Of a stretch of 64,000 nt of DNA, positions 51,784 through 60,353 are shown in pieces. The translations under genes and the position numbers were made by a program. Each line of letters starts with the position of its first letter. Position 1 is the stretch's first letter. The stretch comes from Streptomyces roseolus (lineage in GTDB: Bacteria > Actinomycetota > Actinomycetes > Streptomycetales > Streptomycetaceae), in assembly GCF_014649855.1 (NCBI RefSeq), contig NZ_BMTV01000031.1, positions 1,312-65,311 of the forward strand. Direction: 5' to 3'. Under the pieces are notes generated by a model. It had not been told where the DNA came from. It searched no databases and saw nothing but the letters and a program-made list of their open reading frames with translations.

Positions 51784-53067
51784 ATGGAATTGTTCGGCAT
51801 AGTCCGACCCTGCACGCACCGGCTCACCGACCACCTCAAGACCCAGTGGATGGCCCACCTCTGCGGCCTGTGCCTGGCCCTGCGCGCCGACCACGGCCAG
51901 TTCGCCCGGGTCGTCACCAACTACGACGGGCTCATCGTCTCGGTCCTGACGGAGGCTCAGACCGGCGTCACCGATTCCGGCCGCCGCACCGCCGGCCCCT
52001 GCCCGCTGCGCGCCATGCGCACCGCGCCCGTCGCGCGCGGCGAGGGCGCCAGGCTGGCCGCCGCCGTCTCGCTCGTCCTCGCCTCGGCCAAGGTCCGCGA
52101 CCACGTCGCCGACCGGGACGGCCTCCTCGCCCGCCGCCCGGTCGCCGCCGCGGCCCGCCGGGTCGCCCGCTCCTGGGACAGGGCCGGCGCCCGCGCGGGC
52201 ACCGCGGTCGGCTTCGACACCGCCGTCCTCGTCGACGCCGTGGACCGCCAGACCGGGATCGAGGCCCTCGCCGGCCCCGGCACCCCGTTCCTCGTCGTCA
52301 CCGAACCCACCGAGACCGCCACCGCCGCCGCCTTCGCGCACACCGCGCTCCTCGCCGGCCGGCCGGGGAACACCGAGCCGCTCGCCGAGGCCGGCCGGCT
52401 CTTCGGCCGCCTCGCCCACCTCCTCGACGCCGTCGAGGACCAGGCCGCCGACGCCGAGGCGGGCGCCTGGAACCCGCTCACCGCCACCGGCACCTCCCGC
52501 GAGGAGGCCCGCCGGCTCGCCGACGACGCCCTGCACGGCATCCGACTGGCCCTCAAGGACGCCGAGTTCACCGACGGCAAGCTCGTCCACCAGCTCCTCG
52601 CGCACGAACTGCGCGTCTCGGTCGACCGCGCCTTCGGCACCACCACCTGCTCCCACACCGGCGGTGCCCCCGCGCACGCCCACGGCCCGGTGCCCGGCAA
52701 CCCGTACGCCCCCGACGGCCCGGCCCCCGGGAACCCTTACGCCCCCGGCCCCGGCGGTCCGGCGGGCCCCGGCGGCCCCTGGAACCCCGGCCCGGGCGGT
52801 GGCGGCGGCTTCGGCCCCCTTCCGCCGGGGCCGCCGCGCAACCGGCGCGGCCTGATCGCCGGTTGCGCGGTCTGGGCCGGCCTCGCCTGCACCTGCCAGA
52901 TGTGCTGCGGCACCTACGAGGACCCGTGGAGCCGGGAGCGCAAGGACGGCCTCTGCCAGCAGTGCGACTGCGGCAGCTGCTGCGACGGCTGCGAGTGCTG
53001 CTCCAACTGCTGTGGCGAGGACGGCTGCTGCGGCTGCGACTGCAACTGCGACTGCGGCAGCTGCTGA
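51784..53067 (+). CDS. DUF5685 family protein with cysteine-rich C-terminus
   Basis: This 427-residue protein begins MELFGIVRPCTHRLTDHLKTQWMAHLCGLCLALRADHGQFARVVTNYDGLIVSVL, the DUF5685 start with a Cys-x2-Cys and several His. A helical all-alpha body follows to about residue 300. A Pro/Gly linker (residues 300-350) leads to the C-terminal 69 residues, which hold 22 cysteines, including runs such as CQQCDCGSCC and CCGCDCNCDCGSC. The tail resembles metal-binding or metallothionein-like sequences. The family's function is unknown. Confidence 0.82.
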   Translation: MELFGIVRPCTHRLTDHLKTQWMAHLCGLCLALRADHGQFARVVTNYDGLIVSVLTEAQTGVTDSGRRTAGPCPLRAMRTAPVARGEGARLAAAVSLVLASAKVRDHVADRDGLLARRPVAAAARRVARSWDRAGARAGTAVGFDTAVLVDAVDRQTGIEALAGPGTPFLVVTEPTETATAAAFAHTALLAGRPGNTEPLAEAGRLFGRLAHLLDAVEDQAADAEAGAWNPLTATGTSREEARRLADDALHGIRLALKDAEFTDGKLVHQLLAHELRVSVDRAFGTTTCSHTGGAPAHAHGPVPGNPYAPDGPAPGNPYAPGPGGPAGPGGPWNPGPGGGGGFGPLPPGPPRNRRGLIAGCAVWAGLACTCQMCCGTYEDPWSRERKDGLCQQCDCGSCCDGCECCSNCCGEDGCCGCDCNCDCGSC

Positions 53068-53071
53068 CCCG

Positions 53072-53115
53072 GGGCCGCCGGGGCGGGAGCCGTACGTCTC
53101 CCTTTCCGGCGGCCC
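53072..53115 (+). terminator. probable terminator after the DUF5685 gene
   Basis: A 10-bp GC stem (53072-53081 with 53106-53115) encloses a 24-nt loop, 5 bp after the stop. Confidence 0.45.
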
Positions 53116-53155
53116 GCCCGGCAGCGCCCGGGTCCCCGGCCGACACGGAGTTCGT

Positions 53156-55777
53156 ATGACCCCCTCCCTGGTGATCGTCGGTGCCGGACCGCGCGGCACC
53201 GGCTTCCTGGAGCGGCTCGCCGCCGCCGTGCCCGGGCTGTACGGCGGGCGGCCGCTCGACGTGCACCTGGTCGACCCGTACCCGCCCGGGCCCGGCCGGA
53301 TCTGGCGCACCGCGCAGTCCCCGCTGCTCCTGATGAACTCCCGGGCCGGGGACGTCACCGTCTTCACCGACGACTCCGTCCCCCTGGAGGGGCCGGTGCG
53401 CCCCGGGCCCACGCTCGCCGACTGGGCCGGGACCGACGGCCGCCGCTTCGCCGGCCGCTCCGAACTGGGCGCCTACCTGGGCTGGGCGTACGCGCGGGCC
53501 AAGGAGGCGCTGCCCGCCACGGTCACCCTCCACGAGCACCGCACCACCGCCCTGCGGGTCGAAGGACCGCGCGAGGGACCGCAGCTCGTCCGGCTCGCCG
53601 GGCGCGCCGACCCCCTCCGGGCCGACCTCGTCGTCCTCGCCCTCGGCCACCTCGACGCCGAACCCGACGCGGAACAGCGGGAACTGGCCGCCTTCGCCGC
53701 CCGCCACGGCCTCGTCCACCTGCCGCCGGGACCCACCGCCGACCTCGACCTCTCCGTGCTCCCGGCCGGCGAGCCCGTCCTCGTCCGGGGCCTCGGCCTC
53801 GCCTTCGTCGACCTGATGGTGCTGCTCACCGAGGGGCGCGGCGGCCGGTTCGAGGGGGCGGGGGACGCGCTCGTGTACGTGCCCTCGGGGCGGGAACCGG
53901 TGCTGTACGCGGGCTCCCGCCGGGGCGTCCCGCCCCACGCCAAGCCCGGCTACGTCCTCGGCGGCGAACGTCCGCCGCTGCCCCGTCACTTCGGCCCCGA
54001 CCGGGTCGACGCCCTGCTCGCCGCGGACCGGCCGCCGGACTTCCGGCGCGAGGTCTGGCCGCACATCGCCCGGGAGCTCGGCGGGGCCCACTACCACCGC
54101 CTCTTCACCGCCCACCCGGAGCGCACCGCCCGCCCCTGGCCCGTGTTCGACGCCCGGTGGGCCGCCGCCGCGCCGGACGGCCCCGGCCTCGCCGCCTTCG
54201 TCGCCGCCGCCGTTCCCGACCCCGCCGACCGCTTCGACCCCGAGGCCCTCGACCACCCCCTCGCCGGCCTGCGCGTCCCGAGCGCCGAGGCGCTCCAGGA
54301 GGAGCTGCGCCGCCACGTCACCGCCGGCCTGGCGCGCCGGCACGACCCCGCGCACAGCGCCGACGCGGCCCTCGTCGCCGCCCTCGACTCCGTCTACCGG
54401 CAGCTCGGCCGGCTCGCCCACCGCACCGACACCGGCGGCTGGTGGCACGGCTTCTACAGCCACCTCGGCTCCGGCCCGCCCGCCTCCCGGCTGCGCCGGC
54501 TGCTCGCCCTCTCCGAGGCGGGCGTCGTCCGCTTCCTCGGCCCCCGCCTCGCCGTCGGCACCGACGACCGGCGCGGCGTCTTCCGGGCCTCCTCGCCGGC
54601 CGTGCCCGGGGCGGTCACCGAGGCCCGCGCCCTCGTCGAGGCCCGGCTGCCCGCCGCCACCGTCACCGGCACCGCGAGCCCGCTGCTGCGCGGTCTGTGC
54701 GAGGGCGGCGCCCGGGCCGCCCCCGGCGGGCTGCTCGCCGTGGACCCCGCCGACGGGCGGATCGTCCAGCGGGACGGCCGCCCGCACCCGCGCCGGATCG
54801 CCCTCGGGCCGTACACCACGGCGGGGGCGGGCGGCGGCTTCGCCCGGCCCCGGTCCGGCGGCCCCGCCTTCGCGCAGAACGACGCCGCCGCCCGGGCCGC
54901 CCTCGCGCTGCTGCGGGGGGTCGCGGCCCGGGCGTCCGGCGCCGGTGTGGAAGGGTGGGACACCATGAGCGACACCACGAGCAGCACCGAGACCACCGAC
55001 GCGGCGGGGGAGTGGCGGGACTGGCACGAGCGGCGCGAGGCGGCGGTGGCCTCCTCGTACGGGCCGCTCTCCCTCACCGGCACCCACTGGCTCGCGGACT
55101 TCCCCGACGGCCGGCTGCCGGACCTGCCGGGGGTGTGGCGGGAGGACGGCGACGAGGTCGTCCTGACCGCGGACGCCGGGGACGGGCTCACCGTCGACGG
55201 CGAGCCCTTCGCCGGCACCGTCCGGCTCACCGCCGACCACGCGCCGGTCCACGAGTCCCGGGTCGAGTCGGCGGGCCGCCGGATCGTGGTGATGCGCCGC
55301 GAAGGCCTGTGGGCGGTACGGGACTTCGACCCCGGCTCGGCGGCGCGCCGGAACTTCCGGGGCATCGAGGCCACGCCGTACGACCCGCGCTGGGTGGTGC
55401 CGGGCGTCTACCGGCCGTACGAGCACGAGCTCAGCGTCCGGGTGGAGAACGCGGACGGCAGGGAGCGCGGGCTCGGGCTCTCCGGCGAACTCGTCTTCGA
55501 ACTCGACGGGCGGGTGCACGCCCTCCAGGTGGCGGTGGAGGAGGACGGCTCGCTCTGGGCGGTCTTCGCGGACGCCACCGGCGGGCGGTCCACCTTCCGC
55601 TTCCGCTTCCTGCGCCCGGCGGCGCCGGACGAGGACGGCGCGGTGACGGTGGACCTCAACCGGGCGCTGCTGCCGCCGTGCGCCTTCGCGGACCACTTCA
55701 TCTGCCCCTTCCCGCCCCCGGGCAATACCCTCGACCTGGCCGTGGAGGCGGGGGAGCGGCGGGTGCTGACGGGCTGA
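53156..55777 (+). CDS. FAD/NAD(P)-binding protein fused in frame to a DUF1684 domain
   Basis: One uninterrupted frame of 873 residues joins two proteins that are normally separate. The first about 600 residues are a FAD/NAD(P)-binding protein of the COG4529 type: LVIVGAGPRGTGFLERLAA at the start, then VHLVDPYPPGPGRIW and ADLVVLALGHLD. The last 270 residues, from MSDTTSSTETTD at about residue 604, are a DUF1684 domain (REAAVASSYGPLSLTGTHWL, then FEATPYDPRW-like and DHFICPFPPPGNTLDLAVEAGE). The junction has no stop and no frame change. A GGAAGG lies upstream of the internal ATG at 54965, so two products may still be made. The start has a GGAG 6 nt upstream. Confidence 0.75.
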   Translation: MTPSLVIVGAGPRGTGFLERLAAAVPGLYGGRPLDVHLVDPYPPGPGRIWRTAQSPLLLMNSRAGDVTVFTDDSVPLEGPVRPGPTLADWAGTDGRRFAGRSELGAYLGWAYARAKEALPATVTLHEHRTTALRVEGPREGPQLVRLAGRADPLRADLVVLALGHLDAEPDAEQRELAAFAARHGLVHLPPGPTADLDLSVLPAGEPVLVRGLGLAFVDLMVLLTEGRGGRFEGAGDALVYVPSGREPVLYAGSRRGVPPHAKPGYVLGGERPPLPRHFGPDRVDALLAADRPPDFRREVWPHIARELGGAHYHRLFTAHPERTARPWPVFDARWAAAAPDGPGLAAFVAAAVPDPADRFDPEALDHPLAGLRVPSAEALQEELRRHVTAGLARRHDPAHSADAALVAALDSVYRQLGRLAHRTDTGGWWHGFYSHLGSGPPASRLRRLLALSEAGVVRFLGPRLAVGTDDRRGVFRASSPAVPGAVTEARALVEARLPAATVTGTASPLLRGLCEGGARAAPGGLLAVDPADGRIVQRDGRPHPRRIALGPYTTAGAGGGFARPRSGGPAFAQNDAAARAALALLRGVAARASGAGVEGWDTMSDTTSSTETTDAAGEWRDWHERREAAVASSYGPLSLTGTHWLADFPDGRLPDLPGVWREDGDEVVLTADAGDGLTVDGEPFAGTVRLTADHAPVHESRVESAGRRIVVMRREGLWAVRDFDPGSAARRNFRGIEATPYDPRWVVPGVYRPYEHELSVRVENADGRERGLGLSGELVFELDGRVHALQVAVEEDGSLWAVFADATGGRSTFRFRFLRPAAPDEDGAVTVDLNRALLPPCAFADHFICPFPPPGNTLDLAVEAGERRVLTG
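54965..55777 (+). CDS. DUF1684 protein (alternative internal start of the fused frame)
   Basis: If translation starts at the ATG at 54965, helped by GGAAGG at 54951-54956, a 270-residue DUF1684 protein is made. The domain has the family segments GPLSLTGTHWLADFPDG, GRRIVVMRREGLWAVRDFDP and LPPCAFADHFICPFPPPGNTLDLAVEAGE; the Cys pair of the last one is conserved. The function of DUF1684 is unknown. Which of the two readings is used cannot be told from sequence. Confidence 0.5.
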   Translation: MSDTTSSTETTDAAGEWRDWHERREAAVASSYGPLSLTGTHWLADFPDGRLPDLPGVWREDGDEVVLTADAGDGLTVDGEPFAGTVRLTADHAPVHESRVESAGRRIVVMRREGLWAVRDFDPGSAARRNFRGIEATPYDPRWVVPGVYRPYEHELSVRVENADGRERGLGLSGELVFELDGRVHALQVAVEEDGSLWAVFADATGGRSTFRFRFLRPAAPDEDGAVTVDLNRALLPPCAFADHFICPFPPPGNTLDLAVEAGERRVLTG

Positions 55778-55805
55778 CCTCGGGCCTTCCGCAATCCGGA
55801 CGACG

Positions 55806-55835
55806 GGCGCCCCGGACCGGTACGGCCGGGGCGCC
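55806..55835 (+). terminator. terminator after the fused gene
   Basis: A perfect 10-bp stem (55806-55815 with 55826-55835) closes on a 10-nt loop that can pair further. Confidence 0.65.
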
Positions 55836-55981
55836 GGTGCGTGCGGCGGTCTTGTGCACCGGGCCGGGAGGCGGCACCATCACTGACGGTGCATGTCAGG
55901 GACACATCATCTGACGGCGCCTCACGGGCCTCTCACCCCCCGGGCCCCCTCCGCTTTTCCCAGAAGGATGTGAGGAGCACA

Positions 55982-56836
55982 GTGAGGATCAAGCGCACCC
56001 GTCTGCTCGCCGTCGCCGCCGGACTCGCGGCCGTCACCGCCCTCGGACTCCCCGGCGCCCAGGCCGCGCCCGCCCCCGGCCCGGCCTCCGCCGCCCAGCT
56101 GGCCCGCGCCGAGTCGGCGGTCGACGCCGCGGGGGTCGGCGGCACCGCCTGGTACGTGGACAAGGCCGCCGGCCGGGTCGTCGTCACCGCCGACTCGACC
56201 GTCTCCGACGCGGGCCTCGCGAAGATCCGGGCCGCCGCGGGGAACGACGCCGGAGCCCTGCGCGTCCAGCGCGACCCCGGTGTCTTCAAGCCCCTCCTCG
56301 GCGCCGGCGACGCCATCTACGGCAACGGCTACCGCTGCTCGCTCGGCTTCAACGTGCGCAGCGGCTCCACGTACTACTTCCTCACCGCCGGCCACTGCGG
56401 CAACGTGGTGAACACCTGGTACGCCAACTCCGCCCAGTCCACCCTGATCGGCGCCACCGCCGGCTCCAGCTTCCCGGGCAACGACTACGCCCTGGTCCGC
56501 TACGACAACACCTCGCTCGCCCACCCGGGCGGCTTCACCGCCGCCGACGCCTACGTGGGCGAGTCCGTCAAGCGGTCCGGCTCCACCACCGGCACCCGCA
56601 GCGGCACCGTCACCGGCCTCAACGCCACCGTCCGCTACTCGGGCGGCGGCACGGTGAAGGGCATGATCCAGACCAACGTCTGCGCCGAGCCCGGCGACTC
56701 CGGTGGCGCGCTGTACGACGGGACGAAGGCGCTCGGCCTGACCTCCGGCGGCAGCGGCAACTGCTCGACCGGCGGCACCACGTTCTACCAGCCGGTGCCG
56801 GAGGCCCTGGCCAAGTACGGGGTCAGCCTCTACTGA
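55982..56836 (+). CDS. secreted S1 family serine protease (streptogrisin type)
   Basis: This 284-residue preproprotein has a signal peptide (residues 1-31, ending GAQAAPAPG), an alpha-lytic-type propeptide (residues 33-110, VDAAGVGGTAWYVDKAAGRVVVTADSTVSDAGLAKI) and a mature chymotrypsin-like domain starting near IYGNGYRCSLGFNV. The catalytic triad is visible in TAGHCG, GNDYALV and GDSGGALYDG, with the flanking cysteine pairs that form disulfides. It is an extracellular protease typical of mycelial Streptomyces. The GTG start has a GAGGAG 6 nt upstream. Confidence 0.92.
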   Translation: MRIKRTRLLAVAAGLAAVTALGLPGAQAAPAPGPASAAQLARAESAVDAAGVGGTAWYVDKAAGRVVVTADSTVSDAGLAKIRAAAGNDAGALRVQRDPGVFKPLLGAGDAIYGNGYRCSLGFNVRSGSTYYFLTAGHCGNVVNTWYANSAQSTLIGATAGSSFPGNDYALVRYDNTSLAHPGGFTAADAYVGESVKRSGSTTGTRSGTVTGLNATVRYSGGGTVKGMIQTNVCAEPGDSGGALYDGTKALGLTSGGSGNCSTGGTTFYQPVPEALAKYGVSLY

Positions 56837-56899
56837 CCCGCCCGGAGCCGACCCGAGGGTCCGGGCGCGCCACGGCGCGCGGACCCGGACGCGTACGCC

Positions 56900-56932
56900 A
56901 GGAGGCCCCCGCCGCGGCGGCGGGGGCCTCCT
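56900..56932. terminator. bidirectional terminator
   Basis: A 15-bp perfect stem (56900-56914 with 56918-56932) closes on 3 nt, between the convergent protease and membrane-protein genes. Confidence 0.82.
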
Positions 56933-56947
56933 CGCGTCTTGCGGGGT

Positions 56948-57985
56948 TCAGCGCTCGACCTCGTCCAGCTCGGCGGCGATCGGCTCGCCCTCCGGCTTCC
57001 GCTTCAGCGAGGACAGCACCAGCGTGACCGCCGCGCCGACCACCGCCCAGGCGGAGAGCACCAGCATCGAGGCGGTCAGGTCGTTGCCCTTGAAGTACGC
57101 GATCGAGCGCGCCGCCCAGGTGCCGGCGCCCGGTGGCAGGGCCGGGCCGATCGCCTTCCAGAACGGCGGCAGCATCGGCGCGGGGAAGGCGCCGCCGGCG
57201 CTGGGGTTGCCCAGGACGACCACGAGGAGGATCGCCAGGCCGATGCCGACGATCCCGAAGACCGACTGGAGGGCTAGGGTGGCCGCGCCGACCGCGAAGA
57301 CGACCAGGGTGCCGAGCCCCCACAGGGCGGCGACGGAGCCGGGCAGCGCGCCCAGGACCGGACCGACGATGACCGCTCCGCCGAGGCCGCCGAGGACCGA
57401 GTAGAGCGCGAGGACGCCGAGCCGGATGATCGCCCGCTCGCGGTTGGCCGGCCGGGAACCGGCGCTGATGGCGAGGATCGCGGCGCAGATGTAGCCGCCG
57501 ACGCACCAGCCGACCACCAGGTAGAAGGCGGAGAGCCCGTCGAAGTCCCGGGGCGAGGCGGGGGCCACGTCGACCGTCCGCACCTCCCGCCGCTGGGTCT
57601 CCTCCACCCGCGTGACGATCTTCTCCAGGGCGGAGGAGAGCACGGTGCCGCCGCCGGAGGCGACGAGCAGGGTGTCGGTGCGGCCCCTCGGGTCCACGAC
57701 CAGGGCCCCGTCGATCTCCCGGTTCATGATCTTGTCCCGGGCCTCGTCGGCGTCGGCGACCGGCCGCGGGTCGAGCGGGTCGCCGGGCAGCTTCTCCAGC
57801 TCGCCGACGAGGGTGGCGGACACCTGCGGGGGCGCGACCACGCCGAAGGGCACGTCGACCGGCTTCGGGTTGTGCAGGGCCCCGACGTACGAGGTGATGA
57901 AGAGGAGCTGGAGGGCGAAGACCCCGACGACGAGCAGGGCGGCTCGGGGGGTGACGGCGCTTTTCAGTTCGTCGACGAGACTCAT
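56948..57985 (-). CDS. ABC-2/DUF3533-like membrane protein
   Basis: This 345-residue protein begins with a TM segment (AALLVVGVFALQLLFITSYVGAL), then an extracytoplasmic domain of about 150 residues that includes DEARDKIMNREIDGALVVDPRGRTDTLLVASGGG, and ends with five TM segments from YLVVGWCVGGYICAAILAISAGSR onward. This is the YhgE/Pip-like or ABC-2 type exporter permease architecture. No ATPase gene is adjacent. The substrate is unknown. The ATG has a GGGGGG ribosome binding site. Confidence 0.8.
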   Translation of the reverse strand: MSLVDELKSAVTPRAALLVVGVFALQLLFITSYVGALHNPKPVDVPFGVVAPPQVSATLVGELEKLPGDPLDPRPVADADEARDKIMNREIDGALVVDPRGRTDTLLVASGGGTVLSSALEKIVTRVEETQRREVRTVDVAPASPRDFDGLSAFYLVVGWCVGGYICAAILAISAGSRPANRERAIIRLGVLALYSVLGGLGGAVIVGPVLGALPGSVAALWGLGTLVVFAVGAATLALQSVFGIVGIGLAILLVVVLGNPSAGGAFPAPMLPPFWKAIGPALPPGAGTWAARSIAYFKGNDLTASMLVLSAWAVVGAAVTLVLSSLKRKPEGEPIAAELDEVER

Positions 57986-58060
57986 GCCCCCCAGGCTGCG
58001 GCCGAAGGGGTGTCTCCGCAGGGGGGAGAGGGCCGAACGGCTGACGGAGGCCGAACCGCG

Positions 58061-58216
58061 CGCCGCCTCCGGTACGGCGCCTCCCGTGCCGGCGCCCGCG
58101 CCGCCGAGCGGGGCCCGGCCGCCCTCGCCCTCACCGACCGCGACGGCCCCGGCGGCGCGATCCGCTTCGCCGAGGCGTGCGAGGAGCAGGGCGTCCGCCC
58201 GCCCTTCGGCGCCGGC
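58061..58216 (+). pseudogene. remnant of a DnaE2-type DNA polymerase III alpha PHP domain
   Basis: In one + frame the sequence reads LRYGASRAGARAAERGPAALALTDRD and then AIRFAEACEEQGVRPPFGAG. It matches the PHP-domain start of actinobacterial DnaE2-type polymerases (RYGASHPERLAERAAERGMxALALTDRD, then VRFAKACAxAGVRPLFGAD). The segment has no start and no downstream polymerase sequence; the frame continues into unrelated Pro-rich sequence. It lies in the gap between the membrane protein gene and the lipase gene, a gap of 467 bp. I read it as the scar of a deleted error-prone polymerase gene. Confidence 0.7.
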
Positions 58217-58452
58217 CCCGCCCCCGAGCCGCCGACCGCCCCGGACGGGCCGGGCGCGTCGTGCCGGGCCCGCCGACGTCCTGAACCGCCGCCCCATCAG
58301 GCGGAGGTGACGGCACGACGGTTTTTACCGACGCGTAACTTCCCAGTCGGTAACACCCGTGCGTAACGTGGCCGAAGAGCATCCCCACTTGTGGTCCGGA
58401 CCGCAGGGCACCGCACCCCCACCATCCCCTTGAGCCGCAAGGAGATCGCCCG

Positions 58453-59328
58453 ATGCTGCCCCGGAACCGCCGGAACCCCTGGAAACACCTCGCCAGAGTC
58501 CTGTCCGTCCTGTTCCTGACGGTCGCCGCCGTCCTCGCCCCCACCGCCGCCCAGGCCGCCGGCGCGCCGAGCCGGGGCTGGAACGACTGGTCCTGCAAGC
58601 CCTCCGCCGCCCACCCGCGCCCGGTCGTCCTCGTCCACGGAACCCTCGGGAACTCCGTCGACAACTGGCTCGCCCTCGCCCCCTACCTGGTGAACCGCGG
58701 CTACTGCGTCTACTCCCTCGACTACGGGCAGCTGCCGAACGTGCCCTTCTTCCACGGCCTCGGCCCCATCGAGCGGTCCGCCGGACAGCTCGACGCCTTC
58801 GTCGACCGGGTCCTCGCCGCCACCGGCGCCCCCGAGGCCGACCTCGTCGGCCACTCGCAGGGCGGCATGATGCCCCGCTGGTACCTCAAGTTCCTCGGCG
58901 GCGCCGAGAAGGTGAACGCGCTCGTCGGCATCGCCCCCGACAACCACGGCACCACCCTGCTCGGCCTCACCAGGCTCCTGCCGCACTTCCCCGGCGCCGA
59001 GGACCTGATCAAGGCCTCCACGCCGGGCCTCGCCGACCAGATCGCCGGCTCCGCCTTCCTCACCAAGCTGAACGAGGGCGGCGACACCGTGCCCGGCGTC
59101 CGCTACCACGTCATCGCGACGAAGTACGACCAGGTCGTCACGCCGTACCGCACCCAGTTCCTCGACGGGCCGAACGTCACCAACGTCCTCATCCAGGACA
59201 AGTGCGCGCTCGACCTCTCCGAGCACGTGGCCATCGGCACGGTGGACCGGGTCACCTTCCACGAGGTCGCCAACGCCCTCGACCCGGCCCACGCCACCCC
59301 GACCACCTGTCTGTCGGTGGTCGGCTAG
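58453..59328 (+). CDS. secreted lipase/esterase (alpha/beta hydrolase)
   Basis: This 291-residue protein has a signal peptide (residues 1-36, KHLARVLSVLFLTVAAVLAPTAAQAA) and an alpha/beta hydrolase fold of lipase class 2. PVVLVHGTLGNSVDNW forms the oxyanion region and VGHSQGGMMPRWYL holds the nucleophile Ser135. The acid and base are likely in the TKYDQVVTP and SEHVAIGT segments. Extracellular ester hydrolysis is inferred. The ATG follows an AAGGAG. Its TAG overlaps the stop codon of the convergent LPMO gene (shared CTAG). Confidence 0.9.
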   Translation: MLPRNRRNPWKHLARVLSVLFLTVAAVLAPTAAQAAGAPSRGWNDWSCKPSAAHPRPVVLVHGTLGNSVDNWLALAPYLVNRGYCVYSLDYGQLPNVPFFHGLGPIERSAGQLDAFVDRVLAATGAPEADLVGHSQGGMMPRWYLKFLGGAEKVNALVGIAPDNHGTTLLGLTRLLPHFPGAEDLIKASTPGLADQIAGSAFLTKLNEGGDTVPGVRYHVIATKYDQVVTPYRTQFLDGPNVTNVLIQDKCALDLSEHVAIGTVDRVTFHEVANALDPAHATPTTCLSVVG

Positions 59329-60353
59329 CCGCGCCGGGCCCGCCGGCCCGCCGCGAACAGCACCGCCGCGCCGACCGCCAGCACACCGGCGCCGCCGAGC
59401 GCCAGATACGGCGTGCTGCCGTCCCCGCCGGTCTCGGCCAGCTCCACGGCCCCACCGGCGGGGGCGGGGGCGGGGGCGGGCGGCGCCTGCGTCGTCGCCT
59501 TCGGCTCCGGACCCGTGGACGCGTCGGCGTCCCCGTGTCCGCCGTGCTCGACCGTGGAGTGCTCCCGGCCCTCCTCGATCTGCTCGTCGGAGGGCGCGGA
59601 GGCGGTCGGCACGGGCGCCGGCGGCACGGTCGCCGGGGCCTCGCCGGCCGGAGCGGTGCCGGGCGCGGTGGCGGGCGCGGTGGCCGGCGTCGTCGGAGCC
59701 GTACCTCCGCCGCCGTTCTGCTGCTCCCCGCCGAAGACCACGTCGGAGCAGGTGTAGAACGCCTCGGGGGAGTCCGAGCGCTGCCAGATCGAGTAGATCA
59801 GGTGGCGGCCCGACTTCCGGGGCACCGTCCCCTCGAAGACGTAGTCGCCGTCCCGCATCGCCGGGTCGGTCACCGTCAGGAACGGCTCCGCCTCCAGGTC
59901 CGACCACGCCAGCGGCTTCGACGGGTCGTAACCGTCCTTCGTCACGTACAGCGCGAACGTGCCCTTGTGCGGCGCCGTCCCCTTGTAGCGGAAGGTGTGG
60001 CTGCCGGGCGACAGCGGCGACGACGGCCAGTCCGCCCGGGCGAGGTCGAGGCCCCGGTACTTCTCGTTGCCCGCGCTGCACAGCTTCCCGTCCGGGATCA
60101 GCGCCCGGTGCCGCCCGGCCGCGTTCGCGACGTTCACGCCGTTCCAGTCGTAGAGCGCCTGCGGCCCGCCCGCGGCCACCGCCGCCTCGCACGCCGCCGA
60201 CGACGGCGACTCCGGACCCTCCGCGTAACAGGCCGCGACCCGGCTCACCGGGTCCGTCATCGAGCCGTGCGCGAAGGCGGGAGCGCCGGAGGACCCGGCG
60301 AGGACCAGAGCGGTGGCGGCGACCGCGACCGCGACCGTACGACGAGACGTCAT
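59325..60353 (-). CDS. AA10 lytic polysaccharide monooxygenase with LAETG cell-wall anchor
   Basis: This 342-residue protein has a signal peptide cleaved before His29 (APAFA-HGSMTDPVSR), the N-terminal copper ligand of AA10 enzymes. The second His of the histidine brace is His129 in YKGTAPHKGTFALYVTKDGYDP. The catalytic domain ends near residue 210. A long Thr/Pro/Ala linker leads to a C-terminal LAETGGDG, a hydrophobic helix and a RRARRG tail, a sortase signal of the class E (LAxTG) type. Such enzymes oxidise chitin or cellulose; wall anchoring is inferred from the C-terminus. Confidence 0.9.
   Translation of the reverse strand: MTSRRTVAVAVAATALVLAGSSGAPAFAHGSMTDPVSRVAACYAEGPESPSSAACEAAVAAGGPQALYDWNGVNVANAAGRHRALIPDGKLCSAGNEKYRGLDLARADWPSSPLSPGSHTFRYKGTAPHKGTFALYVTKDGYDPSKPLAWSDLEAEPFLTVTDPAMRDGDYVFEGTVPRKSGRHLIYSIWQRSDSPEAFYTCSDVVFGGEQQNGGGGTAPTTPATAPATAPGTAPAGEAPATVPPAPVPTASAPSDEQIEEGREHSTVEHGGHGDADASTGPEPKATTQAPPAPAPAPAGGAVELAETGGDGSTPYLALGGAGVLAVGAAVLFAAGRRARRG

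Noticed and set aside
53012..53155. Longer N-terminus of the fused FAD protein, beginning inside the DUF5685 gene
   Set aside because: The conserved start SLVIVGAGPRGTG follows an ATG with a GGAG at 53156; the upstream codons are antiphase DUF5685 coding sequence.
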